Shown in pieces: positions 6,695-13,248 of a stretch of DNA of 17,689 nucleotides. The position numbers were made by a program, and so were the translations under genes. The DNA comes from JBBFMJ01 sp037441225. GTDB taxonomy: Bacteria > Acidobacteriota > Thermoanaerobaculia > UBA2201. Under the pieces are notes generated by a model. It made no database searches. It worked only from the letters and a program-made list of their open reading frames with translations, and was not told the origin of the DNA. Location: positions 1-17,689 of the forward strand of contig JBBISU010000065.1 in assembly GCA_037441225.1 (NCBI GenBank), read 5' to 3'. Each line of letters starts with the position of its first letter. Position 1 is the first letter of the stretch.

Positions 6695-8774
6695 CTTTTT
6701 CCTCTGCTACATCAAATTTATTCCACTTTTCTTCAAAAGATTTTAATATCTCTTTTAATTTTAAATTTTTGTTTTCAATGATTATTTTTTGCAAATTTTC
6801 AATCCCAAAACACCTACCTGAAGAATTTTCCGCTTCTACGATCCAGGGGGTATAAAAACAAAGAATATCCCCTTTATCAAATTTTAAAATTTCATTTTTA
6901 TAAGGGTATTCTTGCTCTAGTCCTAAGGGTATTCCTTCGTTTTCCAAATATTTAATTGTACCATCCTTTGATATCTTAAAAGGGTTTATATGACCTGCCA
7001 GAACAAAATCTATAATACTTTCTTTTAAATTAAAAAGAGAAAAAATTGCAGAAATATAAAGCCCATCCTGAGAAATCTTACAAATGTGAGTGTTCAATTT
7101 TGTTACAATTGTTAAGGGATCCTCAATTTCTTCAATTAATAGCCGAAAGGCACCTTGAAAATTTGCAGCTAAAAGAGCAGAAGATATACCTGCTTTGCTT
7201 GAATCTGATAATAAAATAAAAATCCTTTCTTCATCTATTGGAATTGCTTCAAAGGAGGTTCCTCCAATTACACTTTCTTCTAATTGTAAATAAGCAGTAT
7301 GTAAATTTTTAAAGGATAAAAAATTTTCTGGAAATAATTTTTTCTTAAGTTGCAAAGCAAAATCCATTTCTTTTTGGATTTGCAATTTCTTATATTGCTC
7401 TTCTTTAATTTGTGATTGTTCCAAAAGAGTTGCCGTATGGGCACATACCTCTTTTAAAAATTCTTCATCCTCCTTTGTGAAGGGCTCTATTTTATCTTCC
7501 TTTTTTTTATTCAAAAGTTGAATTACTCCAACAATTTCATTTGCATATGATCTCATAGGAACACTTAAAAGTGATTTTGTTTTATAGCCAGTTTTTTTAT
7601 CTACCTCTGGATTAAACCTTAAATCTTCGTAAGCATCAGGGATGTTTAAAATTTCACCCGTCAAAGCAGTATGCCCAACAATCCCCTTTCCCAAAGGCAC
7701 TTCTATTTTTACTTCTTTATCACCTTCAAGGGTTTTTGACCATAATGTCTCTTTCTTTTTATCTACTAAAAAAATTGTCCCTCTATCTGCACCAACTTCT
7801 CTTGTGGCAACTGCAAGCAGGGTTTCAAGAAGTTTATCAATCTCAAGGGAAGAGGATAATGCCTTTTGAGCTTCTAAGACAGCTAAAAGTTTTACCATTT
7901 TTTGATGGGCAAAAGAAAGTTCTTTTAAGATATTATCAACCCATTTTCCTTCAAATTGCTCAATAGCATTTAAAAATTCCCTTGCCTCCTGATATCTTTT
8001 TTTTACATCTTTTTCAATTGCCTTTAAAATTATATTGCTTAAAGCTTCTGGGATTTCTTCTCTGTAAATGTTTGGTGGCGCAGGGGCTTCATATAATATT
8101 TTATCTAAAAGTCTATATATATCAGAATCTTCAAAAGGGACTTTGCCTGTAAGCATCTCATATATTATAATTCCTAAGGCATATAAATCACACCTCCCAT
8201 CCAACTTTTCATTTCTTATTTGTTCTGGTGCTAAAAATTCAGGGGTTCCCATAATTGGAGCATCTGGATCAATTGGCTGGTCCTTTAAACGTGAAATTCC
8301 AAAATCCATAATTTTCACTATTTCTTCTGGAGATAAGAAAATATTCTCTGGCTTTAAATCACAATGTATTACACCCATTTTATGGGCTGCCTCTAAACCT
8401 TTAAGGATTTGTTTAATAATTTTTAAACTGCTTCCAATGGGGAAGACACCTTCTCTTATTAAAATATCTTTTATAGAAGAACCCTCTAAAAATTCCATTG
8501 AAATCAATTCTTCACCATCAATCTCTTCCAAATCATAAACCCTGCAAACATTTTCATGGGTTACTTTTCTTGCAAGAATAATTTCCTGTCTTAATCTTTC
8601 AATATTTACTGAATCATAAGAGCCCCTTAACTTCTTTAAAGCAATTATTGTATTCAATTTTAAATCTTCAGCTTGATAAACAACTCCCATTCCTCCAAAA
8701 CCCATAACTTTTAAAATCTTATATCTTCCACCTAATATATCACCTGGTTTATTTACTCTGCCCTTTGTATCCAT
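6663..8774 (-). CDS. Ser/Thr protein kinase-GAF-SpoIIE-like protein with degenerate phosphatase domain
   Basis: A 703-residue cytosolic signalling protein with no transmembrane helix. The Hanks-type kinase (18-275) looks active: glycine loop GFGGMG at 25-30, K47, E64, HCDLKPEN with D139 and N144, DFG at 157-159, and APE at 182-184. HCD replaces HRD, making it a non-RD kinase. A GAF domain follows (about 310-455), then a helical linker and a SpoIIE/RsbU-type PP2C fold (about 470-703; LKKKLFPENF, AGH at 593-595, GIPLG, KGD). In that fold the usual GGDYYD is GGTSFE (Asp to Thr506) and the usual TDG is TPW (Asp to Pro643), while D524 and D694 remain. The phosphatase is therefore probably inactive and may serve as a scaffold or anti-sigma partner binder. 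The start overlaps holA by 22 bases. Confidence 0.9.
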   Translation of the reverse strand: MDTKGRVNKPGDILGGRYKILKVMGFGGMGVVYQAEDLKLNTIIALKKLRGSYDSVNIERLRQEIILARKVTHENVCRVYDLEEIDGEELISMEFLEGSSIKDILIREGVFPIGSSLKIIKQILKGLEAAHKMGVIHCDLKPENIFLSPEEIVKIMDFGISRLKDQPIDPDAPIMGTPEFLAPEQIRNEKLDGRCDLYALGIIIYEMLTGKVPFEDSDIYRLLDKILYEAPAPPNIYREEIPEALSNIILKAIEKDVKKRYQEAREFLNAIEQFEGKWVDNILKELSFAHQKMVKLLAVLEAQKALSSSLEIDKLLETLLAVATREVGADRGTIFLVDKKKETLWSKTLEGDKEVKIEVPLGKGIVGHTALTGEILNIPDAYEDLRFNPEVDKKTGYKTKSLLSVPMRSYANEIVGVIQLLNKKKEDKIEPFTKEDEEFLKEVCAHTATLLEQSQIKEEQYKKLQIQKEMDFALQLKKKLFPENFLSFKNLHTAYLQLEESVIGGTSFEAIPIDEERIFILLSDSSKAGISSALLAANFQGAFRLLIEEIEDPLTIVTKLNTHICKISQDGLYISAIFSLFNLKESIIDFVLAGHINPFKISKDGTIKYLENEGIPLGLEQEYPYKNEILKFDKGDILCFYTPWIVEAENSSGRCFGIENLQKIIIENKNLKLKEILKSFEEKWNKFDVAEEKDATLLLMQIL

Positions 8775-9802
8775 TTTTTATCCTTTTTATTTTTAATTAT
8801 TTCAAAACAAAAGCTGTAAATTAAATCTTCTGGTAAAAAGCCCTCTCTTATATTTAAATTATAATTATTTATCATCTTTTGCATCTCAATCAATTCTTCA
8901 ATCTCATAATTTGACAAAGCTTCATAGGAATAAAAAAGGGCATTAGGATTTTTAAATCTATTTGAATAGTTTTCTTCCATAGAATTAATTTTTTCTCCCT
9001 TTTCTTTTAGATATGGATAAATTTTTTGAAAAAAATGCTCTTTGCTTAATATTGTATCTTCTTTTTTGAGAAGCGATTTTAATATTATTAAAAATTTAAT
9101 TTCCTTTGAGATTATAGATAAAATTAAAATTGGAGGCTCCCCTTCCCTTAAAAGCTTCCTCACCTGATCCAAAAAAAACCTGGCATCCCTTTTCTCAATT
9201 GCTTTCTTTAATCCAAAAGCTTCAGAAGATTCTTCATCACACATCTTTCTTATTGTTTCTGTCTCAACTTTTTCCTTTTTACTATATATACATATTTTTT
9301 CCAATTCTTTTTTTAATCTAATTGGTTCTCCTTTGCATCTTTCTTTTAACAAAACCCTTCCTTCATAATTTAAGGACTTCTTATTTTCTTTTAAAACCTC
9401 ATCAATTATATTATCAGAAAGTTTTGACCATTCCTTATCATATTTTATCGTTTCAAAAGAATGGTATTTCTGGTTTTCTTTTAATTTCTTAAAAAGAGGA
9501 TGTTGAACCTCTTCCAAAATTCCAAAAAGGAAAAAATTACACATTTGCTTCTTTTCATAAATTTCAAACAATTGGTTTAATAAAACCTTATCCAATTTAT
9601 TTTTTTCAACAAAAGGGCAATAATATAAAAATTTTTCTCCAAATAAATTACTGCTTGTAATCTTTAAAGGAATTTCATCTAACTCTTCTGCTTCTATCTT
9701 AAAAGCTTTGATTTCTGAATTTTGAATGCAAAAATCCTGAACAAATTTTTCTACTTCATAATACAATCTTTCTTCTTCTTTTGCATAAAAACAAAAAAGC
9801 AT
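8753..9802 (-). CDS. holA: DNA polymerase III delta subunit (clamp loader), divergent
   Basis: The 349 residues fit HolA in length and layout: an N-terminal region beginning with the short strand and YAKEEERLYYEVEKFV helix, a middle RecA/AAA-like part without a Walker motif, and a C-terminal helical domain. The best match to family pattern is AFGLKKAIEKRDARFFLDQVRKLL..GEPPILILSII (from about residue 194), typical of delta subunits, followed by a helix ending in a LNIREGFLPEDLIYSF segment near the C-terminus. Delta opens the sliding clamp within the clamp loader. The sequence is poorly conserved, as is usual for this subunit. It begins one base after the lapB-like stop and overlaps the kinase start. 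Confidence 0.72.
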   Translation of the reverse strand: MLFCFYAKEEERLYYEVEKFVQDFCIQNSEIKAFKIEAEELDEIPLKITSSNLFGEKFLYYCPFVEKNKLDKVLLNQLFEIYEKKQMCNFFLFGILEEVQHPLFKKLKENQKYHSFETIKYDKEWSKLSDNIIDEVLKENKKSLNYEGRVLLKERCKGEPIRLKKELEKICIYSKKEKVETETIRKMCDEESSEAFGLKKAIEKRDARFFLDQVRKLLREGEPPILILSIISKEIKFLIILKSLLKKEDTILSKEHFFQKIYPYLKEKGEKINSMEENYSNRFKNPNALFYSYEALSNYEIEELIEMQKMINNYNLNIREGFLPEDLIYSFCFEIIKNKKDKKWIQRAE

Positions 9803-9803
9803 T

Positions 9804-11165
9804 TTAAAACAATTGATATATGATTGGGCTTACTTTTAGCCCAAGGGAATCTTCAGAAATTTCTTCTTTAAAGTTTATTTCTATGCTTGCCCAAGCACCG
9901 CAAAAAGGACATCTGTCTTGCCAATTTTTTAAAGATTTGCCACAATTGAAGCAATAATATTCATTTACAATTGCATCATAATTTCCAAGACATTTTTTTA
10001 AAGAAGCCTGTGCTTTTTCTTTTTTTCCTAACCTTTCTTCTAAGGTAGCAAGTAGATAATTTAAAACAATAGAATTTGGTGCAAAGGGTTGCAAGGATGA
10101 CAAGAATTTATAAGCTTCTTCTATCATTTCTAATCTATAATAAAGTCTTCCAAGAAAAAACCTTGGGAGGGTATCTTTTTCCACTTGAAACCTTATATGG
10201 TTTATTGCCTCCAGTGCTTTTGCTGCTTCTTCTTTTTCTAAATACAAATCCTCAATTCTGTGAAGCAGAATTGCAGAATATGTATTTTTGAAACCCTCTG
10301 TATAGACAGATAGGGCTTTTTCTTCTTCCTTTTCTTCCTTGTATATATCACCAAATAATACCCAGGCAGGCGTAAATTTTAATTCTTCTTTTAAAACCAA
10401 CTGGATTTTTTGTATAGCTTCTTTTGTCTTATTATTTTCTTTTAACCTTTTTGCAAGCTCATATATGATACAAATTTTTAACTTATTTTCTTCTTCCGAA
10501 GGGTAATTTTTTAATATTTTTTCCTGAATATCTAAGGCTTCTTCATAATCATTTGTTTTTAAATAAAGGCTTCTTATATTTTTCAATAAAATTTTTTCCA
10601 GAGATTTTGGAATTTTTTCAACATAATCTTTAAGAATAGATGTAGCCTTTTGATAATCTTCTTTTAGTTCATAAAAATTTGACTTCAATAATGGAAGCAG
10701 TGGAGATTCTGTTTCCATCTCCAAAGATTTTAATAAAAATTCTGCCTTTTCAATATCTTTTTCTCTTAAAGCAATACAAAGCTTTAAAATTTTGTTTTCA
10801 TAACTCTTTGATTTATCATCAGAAAATCTTTCAAGTATTTTTTTGGCTTCTTTTAATTCTCCATGTAGTAAATTATAAACAGAAGTTTCAATACCTTCTC
10901 CAAAGGCAATTTTTTCTTCCTTATCTAATTGAAGTTTGTGAATTTTTCTTGTTTTTTTCCATGCATCTATTAAAAACAAGATTCCCATTAAGAAAAAACC
11001 AGCAAGGAAAAAAAGAAACATTGCAAGCCATGTAGGAACTGCTATACTTTTTGTAAAATAAAAATTTTTATTAATCAATAAATCATAATTTTCTGTAATC
11101 CAATATATTACTATGTAAAAAATCCCAATTAAAACAATAAGAAAGAAAAAGTGTTTAAACTTCAT
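9804..11165 (-). CDS. lapB: LapA-LapB-like fusion: two membrane helices, TPR array, zinc ribbon
   Basis: Counted from the ATG at 11165 this is 453 residues. Two transmembrane helices (about 5-25 and 43-67) with the conserved Pro-Thr-Trp entry to the second resemble LapA (DUF1049). A cytosolic TPR superhelix follows (about 85-395), then a C-terminal rubredoxin-like zinc ribbon with C405, C408, C419 and C422. In E. coli, LapB (YciM) has one helix, TPRs and such a ribbon, and with FtsH controls LpxC turnover and lipopolysaccharide output; LapA is encoded next to it. Here one polypeptide carries both parts. I chose ATG 11165 because it makes an ATGA overlap with the DksA-like gene; the ATG at 11198 would add 11 residues with no ribosome site. 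The same role here is inference. Confidence 0.78.
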   Translation of the reverse strand: MKFKHFFFLIVLIGIFYIVIYWITENYDLLINKNFYFTKSIAVPTWLAMFLFFLAGFFLMGILFLIDAWKKTRKIHKLQLDKEEKIAFGEGIETSVYNLLHGELKEAKKILERFSDDKSKSYENKILKLCIALREKDIEKAEFLLKSLEMETESPLLPLLKSNFYELKEDYQKATSILKDYVEKIPKSLEKILLKNIRSLYLKTNDYEEALDIQEKILKNYPSEEENKLKICIIYELAKRLKENNKTKEAIQKIQLVLKEELKFTPAWVLFGDIYKEEKEEEKALSVYTEGFKNTYSAILLHRIEDLYLEKEEAAKALEAINHIRFQVEKDTLPRFFLGRLYYRLEMIEEAYKFLSSLQPFAPNSIVLNYLLATLEERLGKKEKAQASLKKCLGNYDAIVNEYYCFNCGKSLKNWQDRCPFCGAWASIEINFKEEISEDSLGLKVSPIIYQLF

Positions 11166-11518
11166 TTTATAAGCCCTTTTTCCTGTTTTTCCTGGCATTC
11201 AATACAATGCCTTGCCCATGGAACTGCATCTAACCTCTTTTTCTGGATATCTTTCTTACATTCAACACATTTTCCATATTTTCCTTCTTTTATTCTTTGA
11301 AGGGCTTCTTCAATTAGCAAGAATATTTTTCTTTCATTATCAGATAAACCATATAAAAGTTCTCTTGAATAAGAAGTGGAAGCTTTATCTGCTACATCTT
11401 GAACAAGTTCTAATATCGTTTCATCGCCTGATGCCTTTGATTGCAAAATTGCAGAAAGAATCTCTTCTCTTTTATTTTTTAATTTTTTTTCATAATCTTT
11501 TAACTTCTTCTTTTCCAT
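11162..11518 (-). CDS. DksA/TraR-family zinc-finger transcription factor
   Basis: A 118-residue RNA polymerase secondary-channel protein. An N-terminal coiled coil (about 1-75) leads to a C4 zinc finger with C84, C87, C105 and C108. At the coiled-coil tip the sequence is D41-V-A-D44-K-A46, the DxxDxA pattern whose Asp and Ala residues are needed by E. coli DksA to act with ppGpp on promoters. That argues for a working DksA-like regulator rather than a degenerate zinc-finger protein. AAAGGAG stands shortly before the ATG, and a TTGAAT/TATAAT promoter lies 25 bases further up. It heads the operon with the LapAB fusion, holA, the kinase and rlpA. Confidence 0.93.
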   Translation of the reverse strand: MEKKKLKDYEKKLKNKREEILSAILQSKASGDETILELVQDVADKASTSYSRELLYGLSDNERKIFLLIEEALQRIKEGKYGKCVECKKDIQKKRLDAVPWARHCIECQEKQEKGLIK

Positions 11519-11542
11519 AAATTCTCCTTTAATTTAAAGAAT

Positions 11543-11571
11543 ATTATATATCAATCTTTTTAAAAATTCAA
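11543..11571 (-). promoter_or_regulatory. Promoter of the dksA-lapAB-holA-kinase-rlpA operon
   Basis: On the minus strand TTGAAT (11571-11566) and TATAAT (11548-11543) are separated by exactly 17 bases. Transcription would start near 11536, giving a leader of about 18 bases that contains the AAAGGAG of the first gene. Confidence 0.72.
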
Positions 11572-11605
11572 TAACTTTATAGATATTATGAAAGATTTTT
11601 TAATA

Positions 11606-11629
11606 ATTGATCTCATCAAAACAATCAAT
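11606..11629. repeat. Small inverted repeats upstream of the operon promoter
   Basis: ATTGAT (11606-11611) and ATCAAT (11624-11629) are inverted copies, and TTGAT/ATCAA (11607-11611, 11614-11618 region) forms a tighter nested pair. They lie 35-60 bases upstream of the promoter, where an activator could bind. The motifs are short and AT-rich, so chance is a real alternative. Confidence 0.2.
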
Positions 11630-11679
11630 GGATAATTGCCTAATAAATTAAAAATTGATATAAATTTAATTTAAAATAA

Positions 11680-11751
11680 AGCCGATGTGGGGAGTTGAAC
11701 CCCAAACCTGCTGATTACGAATCAGCTGCTCTGCCATTGAGCTACATCGGC
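11680..11751 (-). tRNA. tRNA-Thr (CGT)
   Basis: A 72-base cloverleaf: acceptor GCCGATG pairs with CATCGGC, D stem GCTC/GAGC, anticodon stem GCTGA/TCAGC around TTCGTAA, T stem TGGGG/CCCCA around TTCAACT. The anticodon CGT (plus-strand ACG at 11717-11719) reads ACG codons. G1-C72 and C2-G71 are the known threonine identity pairs. The discriminator is U73 and no CCA is encoded. It begins 11 bases after the purA stop with no obvious promoter of its own, so it is probably cut from the purA transcript. Confidence 0.96.
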
Positions 11752-11762
11752 TTAAAAAGTTT

Positions 11763-13031
11763 TTATCTAAAAATTGTTTCTTCTCTCCTTGGACCAGTTG
11801 AAATCATTTTAATTGGAACTTTTAAATTTTCTTCCAGAAATTCAATATACTTCTGTGCTTGTTTTGGCAGTTCCATAAAAGATTTTATTGATGTAGTTGG
11901 ACAAGACCAACCAGGGAGGACCTCGTACTCAGGCACAAGCTTTTCCATAATTTCCCATTGAGAAGGAAGGGAATAAATTTCAGTTCCTCTTTCCCTGTAT
12001 TTTGTGCAAACCTGAATATCCAGAAGTTCATCTAAAACATCTAATTTAGTTAAAGCAATCTCATCTATTCCATTTATATTGACAGCATACCTTAAAGCAA
12101 CTAAATCAAGCCAACCGACCCTCCTTGGCCTGCCTGTTGTTGTGCCAAATTCATTTCCTCTGTTTCTTATTTTATCTGAGAGTGGCGGAAAAATTTCTGT
12201 TGGGAAAGGACCTTTTCCTACCCTTGTTGTATATGCCTTTACTACACCTATACACTTCTTAACACTTTTATGGGAAACTCCACTCCCTGTCAAAGCTCCA
12301 CCAATTGTGCAATGGGAGGAAGTTACAAAAGGATAGGTTCCATGGTCTATATCAAGCAATGTTCCCTGTGCTCCTTCAAACAAAATCTTTTTCCCAAAAC
12401 TAATAAAGGAATTTATCAAAGTAGAGGTATCTACAAGATAATTCCTCAACTTTTCTGAAATACTTAAAAGATTTGAATAGGAAACTTCTAAATCAATCTC
12501 TTCTGATTTGTAATAGTTCTTAATCAAAAAATTTAAGGGTTCCAAAATGTTTTTCAATTTTTCCTTTAGTGTCTTTTCATAAAGTAAATCCCCCATCCTT
12601 AAGCCCAATCTTGAATGTTTATATTCATAAGTGGGACCAATACCTTTACCTGTTGTACCAAGGGGGTGCGTTCCGCTTTCCCTTAACCTTTCAAGTATTT
12701 GATAATGCGGAAGGACAAGGTGTGCTTTCTCTGAGATAAAAAGGTTTCCATTAATTTTCACACCACGGCTTTTTAATGTTTCAATTTCTGCAATTAAAGA
12801 AAAGGGATCAATTGCCATACCATTTCCTAAGATACAAATTTTATTTGGATGGATAATCCCTGAAGGTAGAAGATGTAGTGCAAAGTGCTTATCTTCAAAT
12901 CTTACAGTATGTCCAGCATTTGCCCCTCCGCCGTATCTTACAAAAACATCAAAATCCTTTGCTAAAAGATCAACTATTTTTCCCTTTCCTTCATCACCCC
13001 ATTGTAAACCTATGATTACAGAATTTTCCAT
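11763..13031 (-). CDS. purA: Adenylosuccinate synthetase
   Basis: GTP-dependent enzyme joining IMP and aspartate to adenylosuccinate, the first committed step to AMP. The 422 residues match the family. Visible are QWGDEGKGK (10-18; catalytic D13), GGGANAGHT (34-42; catalytic H41), TTGKGIGPTYEYKHSR in the IMP-binding part, EGAQGTLLDIDHG, the GRPRRVGWLD segment, TKLDVLD (guanine-binding) and the C-terminal STGPRREETIF. It follows the zapB-like gene by 19 bases and is followed after 11 bases by tRNA-Thr, so it is likely the last protein gene of the infC operon. A purine gene in a translation operon is unusual, but the spacing supports co-transcription. Confidence 0.97.
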   Translation of the reverse strand: MENSVIIGLQWGDEGKGKIVDLLAKDFDVFVRYGGGANAGHTVRFEDKHFALHLLPSGIIHPNKICILGNGMAIDPFSLIAEIETLKSRGVKINGNLFISEKAHLVLPHYQILERLRESGTHPLGTTGKGIGPTYEYKHSRLGLRMGDLLYEKTLKEKLKNILEPLNFLIKNYYKSEEIDLEVSYSNLLSISEKLRNYLVDTSTLINSFISFGKKILFEGAQGTLLDIDHGTYPFVTSSHCTIGGALTGSGVSHKSVKKCIGVVKAYTTRVGKGPFPTEIFPPLSDKIRNRGNEFGTTTGRPRRVGWLDLVALRYAVNINGIDEIALTKLDVLDELLDIQVCTKYRERGTEIYSLPSQWEIMEKLVPEYEVLPGWSCPTTSIKSFMELPKQAQKYIEFLEENLKVPIKMISTGPRREETIFR

Positions 13032-13050
13032 AATTTTATTTTATCAAAAA

Positions 13051-13239
13051 TCACAAAACTTTTTTTAACTTTTCAAGAAGAGATTCCAATTTTTTTATCA
13101 GTTCTTCTTTTTCTTCTTTCCAGCTTTGATTTTCCTGTTTCTTTAATTTATTTTTCAATTCAGCAATTTCTTCCTGTGATTTTTTATATTTTTCAAGGAT
13201 TAAATCAACTTTTTCTTCCAGTTCTTTTAAAACTTCCAT
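13051..13239 (-). CDS. Small coiled-coil protein, ZapB-like
   Basis: A 62-residue protein made almost wholly of heptad repeats rich in Leu, Lys and Glu, with a Gln/Asn/Ser/Trp break near residues 36-40. A strong AAGGAGGT lies three bases before the ATG, and it follows pheT by nine bases, so it is a real gene. In many bacteria a ZapB-type coiled coil, often followed by zapA, lies directly after pheT; ZapB helps stabilise the FtsZ ring. Here purA follows and zapA is missing from the window. The assignment rests on size, coiled coil and position, not on conserved residues. Confidence 0.6.
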   Translation of the reverse strand: MEVLKELEEKVDLILEKYKKSQEEIAELKNKLKKQENQSWKEEKEELIKKLESLLEKLKKVL

Positions 13240-13248
13240 TTTACCTCC

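Noticed and set aside
8068..8538. 156-codon open frame on the plus strand opposite the kinase
   Set aside because: It is antisense to the strongly conserved kinase domain, has Ser/Ile-rich composition of a mirrored frame, and no ribosome site.
10679..11035. 118-codon open frame on the plus strand opposite the LapAB fusion
   Set aside because: Antisense shadow of the TPR-coding region with no family features or promoter.
11166..11198. ATG 11198 as start of the LapAB fusion
   Set aside because: There is no ribosome site before it and it overlaps the zinc finger of the DksA-like gene; ATG 11165 has an AAAGGG upstream and an ATGA overlap.
11645..11672. AAATTAAA/TTTAATTT stem as terminator after tRNA-Thr
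   Set aside because: The stem is only A-T pairs and no T tract follows on the minus strand; the base composition alone explains it.
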